Assembly: GCA_910585465.1 (NCBI GenBank)
Contig: CAJUEW010000024.1
Span: 1 to 46,363, forward strand
Direction: 5' to 3'
Source of the DNA: an uncultured Lachnospiraceae bacterium
GTDB taxonomy: Bacteria; Bacillota; Clostridia; Lachnospirales; Lachnospiraceae
Length of the DNA stretch: 46,363 nt
The notes under the pieces are model-generated. The model searched no databases. It had not been told where the DNA came from and saw only the letters and a program-made list of their open reading frames with translations. Every line of letters starts with the position of its first letter. Position 1 is the first letter of the stretch. Positions 24,942 through 32,984 of this stretch are shown here, one piece after another. A program made the position numbers and the translations under genes.

Positions 24942-26458
24942 TTTGAAAGCGCTAAAAAAGCTTCCTTCAAAGACTCATACATCTGATTGTAAATTTTATG
25001 ATATTCTCTGTAAGTCTCTGATTCCCTTTCATCGGGCGCTGTGCTGCCTTTTTCTTTTATAAAAGTATCGCAGGCATCCTGAACAGTGGCAAAAATACCC
25101 GTTCCAACCCCCGCCAGAATCGCTCCGCCGTAGGCCGGCCCCTCCTCCTGCTCCATAGTACGCACCTCACACCCGAACAGAGCTGCCATCATCTTTCTCC
25201 AGAGCAGGCTTTTGCTTCCTCCCCCGCAGACGCGCATGACACGGACATTCACTCCCTGGGCCTTCAGCATCTGGTTGCAGTCCGCAAGGCAGTATACAAT
25301 TCCCTCCATTATCGCGCGAAGCATATGTGCCTGAGTATGTACGGTATTCAGCCCGAGAAACGCGCCTCTGTAGCTCGGCTCCATATGAGGCGTTCTCTCT
25401 CCCATCAGAAACGGAAGATAAATCAGCTTGTCGCTTCCGGCCGGAACCTGTTCCGCAAGCTCGTTCATTAATTCATAGAATCCGCGTTTTTCCGATTCTG
25501 CCCGCTTTGTCAAATCTTTACAAAATTCATTTTTAAACCATTCCACCGAAAGCCCCGCGGACTGCGGGCCTCCCATCGTATGCCAGCAGCCGGGAACCGC
25601 GCAGCAGCACATATGAAGTCCTCCTCCCGGAATCTGGGTATAATGATCCAAATGTGAATATACGACCGCAGACGTCCCTATGGTAGTAAATGCCTGCCCT
25701 TCGTGTACCACTCCCGTTCCGAGCGCCGCACAGGCATTATCACTTCCGCCCGCCACAACCGCCGTCTTTGTAGTCAGGCCAAGCTCCCTGGCAACATCCG
25801 GCAGAAGATACCCTGTCAGCTGAGGGCTTTCATATACGTCAGGCAAAAGCGACCGGTCAAGCTTCAGCCGTTTAAGAACCTCGTCAGACCAGCATCTGTT
25901 CTTCACATCCAGAAGCTGCATCCCGGATGCATCCGAAACATCTGTGGCAAAGACTCCTGTCAGCTCATAACGCACATAGTCTTTTGGCAGAAGGACGTGC
26001 CTGCATCTTGCATACAGCTCGGGCTGCTCTTCCCTGACCCACATCAGCTTTGCCGCTGTCCAGCCTGTCAGAGGAGGATTATTGGTAATCTCCATCCATT
26101 TTTCCACAGGCATTCGCTTCAGCATCTCATCTGCCTGTTTCCCGGCTCTTGCGTCACACCAGATAATCGACCGGGCAATGACTTCGTTCTTTTCATCCAG
26201 CATCACAAGTCCGTGCATCTGTCCCGACAGACCGATCCCTGCCACATCCTCTGCAGCAACACCGGATTTTTTTACTGTTTCTCTAATCGTTTCCATGACC
26301 GCCCTTCGCCAGTCATGGGGATCCTGCTCCGCCCAGCCGTTTGCCGGCTCATAGAGCGGATAAGCGCTGCTGGCAGAGGCAACAACCTCCCCCTTCTCAT
26401 TTATCATAATCGTCTTCGTGGCGCTGGTCCCCAAATCCACGCCAATTAAATATTTCAT
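24932..26458 (-). CDS. xylB: Xylulokinase (FGGY family)
   Basis: 508 residues. Start MKYLIGVDLGTSATKTIMIN contains the phosphate-binding loop. GLSGQMHGLVMLDEKNE (about 78) and WCDARAGKQADEM match xylulokinases. DVSDASGMQLLDVKNR and the late ATP-binding segment VCGGGSKSLLWRKMMAALF complete the fold. Makes xylulose 5-phosphate. Ordered rpiR-rpe-xylB on one strand, with 16 bp to rpe and AAGGAGG upstream. The C-terminal codons overlap a cre-like site and operator O2 of the next transcription unit. Confidence 0.9.
   Translation of the reverse strand: MKYLIGVDLGTSATKTIMINEKGEVVASASSAYPLYEPANGWAEQDPHDWRRAVMETIRETVKKSGVAAEDVAGIGLSGQMHGLVMLDEKNEVIARSIIWCDARAGKQADEMLKRMPVEKWMEITNNPPLTGWTAAKLMWVREEQPELYARCRHVLLPKDYVRYELTGVFATDVSDASGMQLLDVKNRCWSDEVLKRLKLDRSLLPDVYESPQLTGYLLPDVARELGLTTKTAVVAGGSDNACAALGTGVVHEGQAFTTIGTSAVVYSHLDHYTQIPGGGLHMCCCAVPGCWHTMGGPQSAGLSVEWFKNEFCKDLTKRAESEKRGFYELMNELAEQVPAGSDKLIYLPFLMGERTPHMEPSYRGAFLGLNTVHTQAHMLRAIMEGIVYCLADCNQMLKAQGVNVRVMRVCGGGSKSLLWRKMMAALFGCEVRTMEQEEGPAYGGAILAGVGTGIFATVQDACDTFIKEKGSTAPDERESETYREYHKIYNQMYESLKEAFLALSKVL
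24943..24959. promoter_or_regulatory. Candidate cre (catabolite-responsive element)
   Basis: TTGAAAGCGCTAAAAAA matches the cre consensus WTGNNARCGNWWWCAWW at all defined positions but one (A for C). It adjoins operator O2, about 90 bp upstream of the ABC -35 box. CcpA-type repression would fit a secondary carbon source. Confidence 0.45.
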
Positions 26459-26474
26459 GCTCTGCCTCCTTCCG

Positions 26475-27134
26475 TCAGACTTGGTTCATCAGCCGCTTCA
26501 TTTCCCTGATATTTTTTTCCAGGTTTCCGCAGAACAACGCCTTTCCGGAAACCACCACAGTCGCGCCGGCCCGCACTACCTTCTGAACATTATCCATTCC
26601 AATATTTCCGTCCACTTCAATGTCACATTTTAGTCCCAGCCGCCCCAGCCTCTCCCGAAGCAGCTCTATCCTGCGCATGGATTTCGGGATAAATCTCTGC
26701 CCTTCCAATCCTGGCTGAACAGTCATAAGCTGAACCACATCAGCCATTTCCAGCAGCGAAGCTTTCAGTACATCCAGTTCCGTGTCAGGCTTCAGGGCAA
26801 TGCCTGCCCGTATTCCCATAGCTTTGATTTCATTAACCGTTTTCTCCGGGTCTTCACACGCCTCAAAGTGGACCGTAATTACATCTGCTCCCGCTGCTTT
26901 CATCCGTTCCACATACCGGATCGGTTCATTTACCATCATATGTACGTCAAAGATAAGCCCCGATGATGCCCTGATACTTTCCACTTCCCGCATTCCAAGA
27001 GCAAGATTCGGAACAAAAGCGCCATCCATCACATCAATATGCACATAATCTGCTCCGGCCTTTTCCATAATTCTCAGCTGCTCATCAAGAAAGCAGTAAT
27101 CCGCTTCCAGCAGCGACGGAGCCAACTTAACCAT
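26475..27134 (-). CDS. rpe: Ribulose-phosphate 3-epimerase
   Basis: 219 residues, standard length. Interconverts ribulose 5-phosphate and xylulose 5-phosphate. Metal ligands and catalytic acids: His and Asp in VHIDVMDGAFVPN, His in VHMMV, Asp in DIEVDGNIG. Phosphate loop: GATVVVSGKALF. Gly-rich VQPGLEGQRF is slightly altered from the usual NPGFGGQ, so it may prefer a related sugar phosphate. Confidence 0.92.
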   Translation of the reverse strand: MVKLAPSLLEADYCFLDEQLRIMEKAGADYVHIDVMDGAFVPNLALGMREVESIRASSGLIFDVHMMVNEPIRYVERMKAAGADVITVHFEACEDPEKTVNEIKAMGIRAGIALKPDTELDVLKASLLEMADVVQLMTVQPGLEGQRFIPKSMRRIELLRERLGRLGLKCDIEVDGNIGMDNVQKVVRAGATVVVSGKALFCGNLEKNIREMKRLMNQV

Positions 27135-27155
27135 CCTGCATCCCCCTGTTCCTGT

Positions 27156-28001
27156 TCAGATTTTATTTCCATCAATGGCAATCTGAGTCTTTTTTAGCTG
27201 TTCCTTATAGTTTTTGCCCGAATACATCATGTAACCCATATATAAAATATCCATAATAAACTGATCCGCAACCCTTCTGGTTACTTTTTCGCGGTCAAAC
27301 GACAAATCATTGACCGCAATAAAAATCTTGATATCCGTATATCGAAGAAGCGGCGTACGGTTCTTCTTCGTGATGCTTATGGTAGTCCCGCCCATCTGCT
27401 TTGCTATTCGAAGCGCTTCCACTACATTCTTGGATCTCCCGTCATAGGATATAGCTATCGCCACATCCCCCTTTGACATATTGCTGGCAGTAATCATCTG
27501 AAGCATAACGTCTCCTTCCGCCGAGCAGGGAATTCCAAGTCTTTTAAACTTCATATAGGCAAGCTGGCAGACAGCATAGGCATCTCCTGCGCCAAAAAAA
27601 TGGATCGATTTTGCTTTCAGCAAAGCCTCCAGTGCCCTTTCGCACTGCTCCCCCGCCAGAGCCATAGTATCCGTCAGCGTCTGTACATTACTCTGATATA
27701 CCTTTTTCATAATCTCGGACATATTGTCGCTGTCATACACCCGAAGCTCCTCTGTCTGGGATACACTGTCTTCAGCCAAAGCCAGCTCCATATCTCTTTG
27801 CAGCGCCGAATATCCGCTGTATCCCATTCTTTTACAGAAACGGATAACAGAAGCTTCACTGCTCCCGGACTCCTTGGCAATCTCGGCCAATGTCATATAG
27901 GTAACAGCCTCCGGGTGCTCTGCAAGCGCTCCCGCAATCGCTTTTTCAGCTCTCGGAAGCGTAGGAAGCAAAAAACGTATTTTCACCAGTATCTCATTCA
28001 T
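27156..28001 (-). CDS. MurR/RpiR family transcriptional regulator
   Basis: 281 residues. N-terminal HTH_6 domain (about 1-77, TYMTLAEIAKESGSSEASVI and FCKRMGYSGYSAL) and a C-terminal SIS domain (about 110-245, IHFFGAGDAYAVCQLAYMKF and AISYDGRSKNVVEALR) that would bind a phosphosugar. It leads the rpiR-rpe-xylB transcription unit and so probably controls it. The effector could be a pentose phosphate (inference). Promoter and GGAG-type site upstream. Confidence 0.9.
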   Translation of the reverse strand: MNEILVKIRFLLPTLPRAEKAIAGALAEHPEAVTYMTLAEIAKESGSSEASVIRFCKRMGYSGYSALQRDMELALAEDSVSQTEELRVYDSDNMSEIMKKVYQSNVQTLTDTMALAGEQCERALEALLKAKSIHFFGAGDAYAVCQLAYMKFKRLGIPCSAEGDVMLQMITASNMSKGDVAIAISYDGRSKNVVEALRIAKQMGGTTISITKKNRTPLLRYTDIKIFIAVNDLSFDREKVTRRVADQFIMDILYMGYMMYSGKNYKEQLKKTQIAIDGNKI

Positions 28002-28049
28002 TTTTCATTTCTCCAGCACTTCATATGATCCGACTCCTTTGTTTAGAAA

Positions 28050-28078
28050 ATTATATCATTTGTCTTGTATGGAGTAAA
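28050..28078 (-). promoter_or_regulatory. Sigma-A promoter of rpiR-rpe-xylB
   Basis: TTTACT, 17-bp spacer, TATAAT on the minus strand, about 50 bp before the regulator start. Confidence 0.7.
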
Positions 28079-28314
28079 TATTGTATTGATTTTTGTCTAT
28101 AATTCCCATTTTTTCACGCATTTCTCCTTATCTGTCTACTGTTTTTCTACATTTTCACGATTTTACACTTCATTTTGATTTATTTTCAGCTTCATTTCAC
28201 TTCAGTTTTATTCAACAGGATACCTCCCCCGTTTTTCCGGACGCAATAGTTTTTTAAACAAATAAAAAACAATAAAAATATATCCTCATCCCGTCACAAA
28301 TATGGTCAGATTTA

Positions 28315-28343
28315 TTGACTCGATTGACCTGAAAAAGTATAAT
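28315..28343 (+). promoter_or_regulatory. Sigma-A promoter of the ROK regulator gene
   Basis: TTGACT, 17-bp spacer, TATAAT on the plus strand. It is bracketed by TGGTCA and TGACCA half-sites about 40 bp apart, which may be a separate control element. Confidence 0.75.
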
Positions 28344-28461
28344 ATGACCAGATTTTGGACTCCGCAATGCCTCCTTCGGGCCGGAGTAATAAAAACGGGC
28401 CGCATACAAATGACAAATAAAAATATTTATGAAAAAGAAAAACGGGGTATGGAAATAAAAA

Positions 28462-29694
28462 ATGAAACTTGGAATCAACAGCAACGAAATGCAGAAAGCA
28501 AACCGCTGCCTTGTCTTAAAAATTCTTATGGAAAACGGCAGTATCACAAGACAGAAGCTCTCCCTGAAAACCGGTCTCCACAAAGCCACAATTACAAATA
28601 TTATCAATGAATTTCTGGAAATCGGAATTATCACCTCCAACAGCAACGGCTCAAATGTAAAACGCGGCGAGCTGCTGCGCTTCCAGGCGTCAAACCTGTA
28701 CACACTCTCTGTGGGAATCAACAGAAAGGATTACCGCATCTGTCTGTATACGCTGGACGGCACGGCGCTGACACAGTTCAAAAAGAAAATTTCTGTTCAT
28801 GACAACGTATATTTCATCTATGAACAGTTATTAAACGATATCAAGGCTCTCCTTTCTCCAATACCTAAAAAAAACATTTTGGGAATCTGTGTGGGCATGC
28901 CAGGCCCTTACATCCGCAAGGAGCATGATATTGCTCTTGTAACCGGCTTTAAGCAGTTAAGCTCCATCAATATCCCCCGTATGCTGGAAAAGGCTCTGGG
29001 CATTCCTGTCCTGTCCGAGCATGACGCAAGGCTGGCTGCCTATGCAGAATGGAAAAACAGAGAAAAGGTCCAGTCCAGTCCCATCACCAGTCTTGTCACA
29101 CTGAGGTCTATCGGGCTTGGTGTCGGAGCCGGCATCGTGATTGAAGGAAAAATGGTCCGGGGCCAAATCGGAACCGCCGGAGAAATCGGCCATATGGGCA
29201 TCAATTTTAACGCATGCAGAACTCCGGGAAACAATTACGGCATCTACGAATATTATTCCGGGACAGAAAGCGCGGTTCGTTATATGCTGGAACGGCTTTT
29301 TGAATTTCCGGAAAGCAGTCTGAATGAATTCAGCACCTATCAGGATATTGTGACTGCCTACAAGGAAAGGGAGCCTCTCGCCACCTATGCCATGGAAAAG
29401 CTGGCCTGGATGCTTGGCTACGGCATTGCAAATATTATCTACCTGCTCAATCCGGACTGTATCATTCTGGATGAGGATTACCCGGACTATCCGCCTTTTC
29501 TGGAAAAGGTAAAGCAGACGCTGAAGGAATTTGTCCACCCTTATATTCTGGAAAGCATTTCTGTGCACTTCTCTGATTCTAAAGACGATACCATACTGCA
29601 GGGCGGCTACTATCTCATTCTGGAGCAGAGGTTTCAGGAAAATACACTGATTGATTACATCAAAGAAGCCATAGGCAGCGCCGATACGGAATAA
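28462..29694 (+). CDS. ROK-family transcriptional regulator (XylR/NagC type)
   Basis: 410 residues. N-terminal winged helix (about 8-65, NRCLVLKILMENGSITRQKL, then THKA-like recognition helix LHKATITNIINEF). The rest is a ROK sugar-kinase-like domain: ILGICVGMPGPY (about 140), LGVGAGIVIEGKMVRGQIGTAG (about 225), GEIGHM. The zinc motif CxCGxxGCxE is lost (only one Cys, NACRTPGNNYG), and the DxGxT phosphate loop is not recognisable. It should therefore be a repressor without kinase activity, binding a free sugar as XylR does. It is a good candidate to bind the four AGTT/AACT palindromes at the ABC and transketolase promoters. The ribosome site is weak. Confidence 0.9.
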   Translation: MKLGINSNEMQKANRCLVLKILMENGSITRQKLSLKTGLHKATITNIINEFLEIGIITSNSNGSNVKRGELLRFQASNLYTLSVGINRKDYRICLYTLDGTALTQFKKKISVHDNVYFIYEQLLNDIKALLSPIPKKNILGICVGMPGPYIRKEHDIALVTGFKQLSSINIPRMLEKALGIPVLSEHDARLAAYAEWKNREKVQSSPITSLVTLRSIGLGVGAGIVIEGKMVRGQIGTAGEIGHMGINFNACRTPGNNYGIYEYYSGTESAVRYMLERLFEFPESSLNEFSTYQDIVTAYKEREPLATYAMEKLAWMLGYGIANIIYLLNPDCIILDEDYPDYPPFLEKVKQTLKEFVHPYILESISVHFSDSKDDTILQGGYYLILEQRFQENTLIDYIKEAIGSADTE

Positions 29695-29718
29695 GGGGCT
29701 GCTTACGACAGCCCCTTA
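29692..29718. terminator. Hairpin between the converging ROK and transketolase genes
   Basis: TAAGGGGCTG pairs with CAGCCCCTTA around a 7-nt loop. The stem includes the ROK stop codon. No T-run follows on either strand, so termination would be weak or factor-assisted. Confidence 0.55.
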
Positions 29719-29733
29719 TGGTTGATTCTTCCT

Positions 29734-30675
29734 TTATTTTCTTGCAATCGCTTTCTTGGCGGCTGCCGCCACATCCTCCGGAGCAAGTCCGTAATGTCTC
29801 AAAAGCTCCTCCGGGTGCCCGGAATGTCCGAAGCAGTCGTTAACCCCCACTCTCTCTAAGGGAACCGGTCTTTCAGAGCTCAGCACCTCGGCAACAGCAC
29901 CTCCAAGTCCGCCGATAATATTATGCTCCTCTGCAGTCACAATGGCTCCTGTCTCGTCTGCAGCCTTCAGAATTAATTCTCTGTCAATGGGCTTGATGGT
30001 ATGCATATTAATGACACGGGCAGAGATTCCCTCCGTCTCCAGCAGCCTGGCCGCCTTTAAGGACTCCTGAACCATCAGTCCGCACGCAATAATCGTCACG
30101 TCCCCGCCGTCGGTCAGCTGCACCCCTTTCCCCAGTTCAAAATCATAATTTTCAAACTGATCGGTCACGGTATCCAGCGCACAGCGCCCGGTTCTAAGAT
30201 AGCATGGGCCGGTATAATCCAGAATTGCCTTTGTCGCAAGACGCGTCTCATTGCCGTCGCACGGAACGACTACTGTCATTCCCGGAATGGTTCTCATAAG
30301 GCTTATGTCCTCAATGCACTGGTGGGTGGCACCGTCCTCGCCGACGGTAAGCCCCGCATGGCTTCCGACCACCTTTACATTCAATCCCGGATAAGCAACA
30401 CTGTTGCGGACCTGGTCATAGACCCTCCCTGCGGCAAACACCGCGAATGTATGTACCAGCGCCACAGCACCGCAGGCCGCCATTCCTGCTGCCGTATCCA
30501 CCATATTTGCCTCCGCAATTCCCATATTAAAAAATCTTTCCGGATATTTGTCCGCAAAATACGCAGTCATTGTACAGCTTTTCAGATCCGAATCAAACAC
30601 ATAAATATTTTCGTCAGCACCGAACTCCTCTAATGCACGGCCATAGGCAACTCTTGTAGAAATCCTTTCTCCCAT
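29734..30675 (-). CDS. Transketolase, C-terminal subunit
   Basis: 313 residues: pyrimidine-binding domain plus C-terminal domain of a split transketolase. Motifs include FFNMGIAEANMVDTAAGMA with the catalytic Glu that activates thiamine diphosphate, HTFAVFAAGRVYDQVRN, GEDGATHQCIEDISLMR and RTGR. It pairs with the N-terminal subunit encoded two bases upstream. Splitting into two genes is normal in this family and not a frameshift. Moves two-carbon units between xylulose 5-phosphate and aldose phosphates. Confidence 0.93.
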   Translation of the reverse strand: MGERISTRVAYGRALEEFGADENIYVFDSDLKSCTMTAYFADKYPERFFNMGIAEANMVDTAAGMAACGAVALVHTFAVFAAGRVYDQVRNSVAYPGLNVKVVGSHAGLTVGEDGATHQCIEDISLMRTIPGMTVVVPCDGNETRLATKAILDYTGPCYLRTGRCALDTVTDQFENYDFELGKGVQLTDGGDVTIIACGLMVQESLKAARLLETEGISARVINMHTIKPIDRELILKAADETGAIVTAEEHNIIGGLGGAVAEVLSSERPVPLERVGVNDCFGHSGHPEELLRHYGLAPEDVAAAAKKAIARK

Positions 30676-30677
30676 AA

Positions 30678-31517
30678 TTATCCCTCCAACTCTGCAATTT
30701 TATGATTTAACTCAAGGTATGCGGTCTCAAATTCCTCCTTGGTCGGATGCCCTCCATGGAAACGAACCTGATTTTCAAACACCGATACTCCTTTCCCCTT
30801 TACCGTATCGGCAACGATTACCGTAGGCTTTCCTTTTACGCTTACTGCCAGCTTCAGCGCGTCCGAGAGCTGCTCCACATCATGCCCGTCCACCTCAAGC
30901 ACATTCCATCCAAAAGCTTTAAATTTATCGCCAATTGGATACGGAGACATGACCTCTTCCAGAGGACCGTCCAACTGCAGCTTATTGTTATCCACCACCG
31001 CAATCAGATTATCTGCATGGTAAAAGCCCGCAGCCATGGCAGCTTCCCATACCTGTCCCTCCTGAATTTCCCCGTCGCCCATGACACAATAGACATAATT
31101 GCCGTATTTTCTGCACTTTCCGTACAATGCCATTCCAAGGGCAATGGAAAGCCCCTGCCCCAGAGAACCGGTAGACATATCCACACCTGGTACATGCATC
31201 TCCACATGCCCGGACAGATCGCTTGTAAGCTTACGGAAGGTTTTCAAATGCTCCGCAGGAAAAAATCCTTTCAACGCAAGAACGCTGTATACCGACGGCG
31301 AACAATGCCCCTTGGAGATTACAAACCGATCTCTGTCGGCCTTATCCGGTTTTGCGGGATCTACCTTCATCCTGTCAAAATAAAGCACGGAAAGAATCTC
31401 CGCAATAGAAAAGGAACCCCCAATATGCCCGGAGCCTGCTGCCTGAATGGTCTCCAGGGCTGTTTTCCGGATTCGGCAGCTAATCAATTCCAAATTCCGT
31501 TTTTTCATTTCTTCCAT
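30678..31517 (-). CDS. Transketolase, N-terminal subunit
   Basis: 279 residues. Thiamine-diphosphate-binding domain: SGHIGGSFSIAEILSVLYF (about 29), SKGHCSPSVYSVLAL, GSLGQGLSIALGMAL, and the cofactor motif GDGEIQEGQVWEAAMAAG ending VVDNN. AGGAGG lies ten bases before ATG 31517. It is separated from the rest of the sugar genes by the ROK regulator but carries the same operator motif twice at its promoter, so it belongs to the same regulon. Confidence 0.93.
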   Translation of the reverse strand: MEEMKKRNLELISCRIRKTALETIQAAGSGHIGGSFSIAEILSVLYFDRMKVDPAKPDKADRDRFVISKGHCSPSVYSVLALKGFFPAEHLKTFRKLTSDLSGHVEMHVPGVDMSTGSLGQGLSIALGMALYGKCRKYGNYVYCVMGDGEIQEGQVWEAAMAAGFYHADNLIAVVDNNKLQLDGPLEEVMSPYPIGDKFKAFGWNVLEVDGHDVEQLSDALKLAVSVKGKPTVIVADTVKGKGVSVFENQVRFHGGHPTKEEFETAYLELNHKIAELEG

Positions 31518-31550
31518 AAGAAATATACCTCCTATTTTAAAATTTATTTG

Positions 31551-31579
31551 TAATATAGTTTATTATATAAACTATATTA
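31551..31579. promoter_or_regulatory. Operator O3, extended palindrome after the transketolase promoter
   Basis: A perfect 12-bp inverted repeat (TAATATAGTTTA and TAAACTATATTA, 5-bp centre) contains the core AGTTT-N7-AAACT at 31557-31573. It lies between the -10 box and the ribosome site, where a bound repressor would block elongation or initiation. It is the most symmetric of the four sites. Confidence 0.75.
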
Positions 31580-31594
31580 CTGGCCTAATATAAA

Positions 31595-31621
31595 ATTATA
31601 GGATTTTCCCCTGAATGTCAA
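31595..31621 (-). promoter_or_regulatory. Promoter of the transketolase genes
   Basis: TTGACA and TATAAT on the minus strand, separated by 15 bp. The short spacer suggests a weak or activator-dependent promoter despite perfect hexamers. Confidence 0.6.
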
Positions 31622-31640
31622 TGTCTTTTATTTACATTTT

Positions 31641-31657
31641 AGTTTTTTTATTAAACT
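31641..31657. promoter_or_regulatory. Operator O4 (AGTTT-N7-AAACT) upstream of the transketolase promoter
   Basis: AGTTT-TTTTATT-AAACT, extended by T and A outside. Its centre (31649) is 84 bp from the centre of O3 (31565), eight turns at 10.5 bp, with the promoter between them. Confidence 0.65.
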
Positions 31658-31714
31658 ATTTTTCTATAATAAAATAGTTGCAAAGACTTTATCGCATATA
31701 TTTCCGAACAAGAA

Positions 31715-31757
31715 ATACGGCAGGGAAAGACAGACTGCTGTCTTTTCCCTGCCGTAT
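31715..31757 (-). terminator. Terminator after the AI-2E-type permease gene
   Basis: Long stem: ATACGGCAGGGAAA plus GACAG, loop ACTG, CTGTC plus TTTTCCCTGCCGTAT (one bulge). On the minus strand it is followed by TTCTTG, a poor T-run, but stem strength suggests a real 3' end. Confidence 0.65.
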
Positions 31758-31780
31758 AACCGACCTTATCATTTTGTTTT

Positions 31781-32899
31781 TCAGTGCTTCCTGTTATGCC
31801 TTCCTACATCCTCCCGGACCATCCGGTACAGGGAGGCAGCAAGCGGAACTCCCAGCAGCATTCCCAGTACTCCGGATAAGCCCCCGCCGATTGTAACAGC
31901 GGCAAGCACCCATATACCCGGAAGCCCTACAGAGCTTCCTACTACCCGGGGATAGATTACATTTCCTTCCACCTGCTGCAGCACTACAATAAATATCAGA
32001 AACAAAACCGCTTTTAGAGGAGATACCGTCAGTATCATAAACGCGCCCACACCGGCTCCGATATATGCGCCCGCCACAGGAATCAGCGCCGTAAAGCCCA
32101 CCAAAGTGCCAATCATAACCGCGTAGGGCATCCTCAGAACAAGCATTCCCCCGGCGCAGAGGCTTCCCAGAATAACAGCCTCCACACATTGCCCCACAAT
32201 ATAGTGATGAAAGCTGTCATTCAGGACGCTGAGCACATAAAGGATTTTTCTGTTCCACTCCGGGCGGAGATAGCTGCGCATAAGCCGGAGACACTGACTC
32301 TGAAGCTTCTCCTTGCCTGACAAAAGATAGACAGAAAAAACAAATCCCACCAGGCAGGTCACGATACTGGAAAACAAGGATGCAACCATGCTGGTCATGG
32401 TTCCCACCGCTCCGCTTATGCCGGAGGAAAGAAAACGTGTGGCCTGCTGAATCGTTTTCTCCCAGTCCATGGAAGCCAGCGCCTTAAGCGTCTCCTCCGG
32501 AAACAGCGCAGGAAGAAAACGGCTGTCCCCATACTGTCTGATAACCTCCGAAAGCTTTACGCCTAAAAGCTGGATACACGAAACCAGTTCCGGAACCACC
32601 ATCTTCACCAGCAGCGCCGCCACCGCAAACAAGGTCATAAAAGCCGCCGCCATACAGAGGCTCCGCCTGTTTTTATGGAGCACTCCCCCCTTTTTTGCGC
32701 AGAAAAGAACATAATACTTTTCATACAGGCTCATAAGAATATTCACCATATAAGCAATGGCGCAGCCTGTCAGAAGCGGAATTGCCGCTCTGAATGCCAG
32801 CAGAAAAAGCCCCACAGCCGTATTCCAGTAGTGAATGCATAAAAACAGCAGAAAAATACTAATCCCAATGCGATAACAGGTTTTCCACTCTATCTTCAT
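31781..32899 (-). CDS. AI-2E family transporter (PerM-like)
   Basis: 372 residues with about seven to eight membrane spans. The start has RIGISIFLLFLCIHYW and the end holds the conserved block YPRVVGSSVGLPGIWVLAAV with GGLSGVLGMLLGVPLAAS, diagnostic of this family. Members include autoinducer-2 exporters, Na+/H+ antiporters and many of unknown substrate, so only membrane transport can be stated. Monocistronic. Confidence 0.88.
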   Translation of the reverse strand: MKIEWKTCYRIGISIFLLFLCIHYWNTAVGLFLLAFRAAIPLLTGCAIAYMVNILMSLYEKYYVLFCAKKGGVLHKNRRSLCMAAAFMTLFAVAALLVKMVVPELVSCIQLLGVKLSEVIRQYGDSRFLPALFPEETLKALASMDWEKTIQQATRFLSSGISGAVGTMTSMVASLFSSIVTCLVGFVFSVYLLSGKEKLQSQCLRLMRSYLRPEWNRKILYVLSVLNDSFHHYIVGQCVEAVILGSLCAGGMLVLRMPYAVMIGTLVGFTALIPVAGAYIGAGVGAFMILTVSPLKAVLFLIFIVVLQQVEGNVIYPRVVGSSVGLPGIWVLAAVTIGGGLSGVLGMLLGVPLAASLYRMVREDVGRHNRKH

Positions 32900-32984
32900 A
32901 TCCTTTTACCTCATGTTTCCTGTTTTCACTAATCATAACAGTTGGTGAAAAGAAAAGCAAGGGACGGACCCGTCTCCTCCGCGG

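Larger units (their letters stand above)
28002..28461. other. 460-bp divergent regulatory region between the RpiR and ROK genes
   Basis: No gene seen. It holds a promoter for each flanking regulator and a pyrimidine-rich stretch (28090-28210) with several TTTTCAC/CTTCATTT repeats that may be RpiR binding sites. It also has an inverted pair TGGTCA/TGACCA (near 28303 and 28345) bracketing the ROK promoter, and a long ROK leader of about 110 nt with an ACTCCG/CGGAGT hairpin (about 28360-28388). The AGTTT-N7-AAACT operator is absent here. Confidence 0.6.

Noticed and set aside
29734..31517. Frameshifted transketolase
   Set aside because: Two adjacent genes for N- and C-terminal halves with proper starts and stops are the normal bipartite form.
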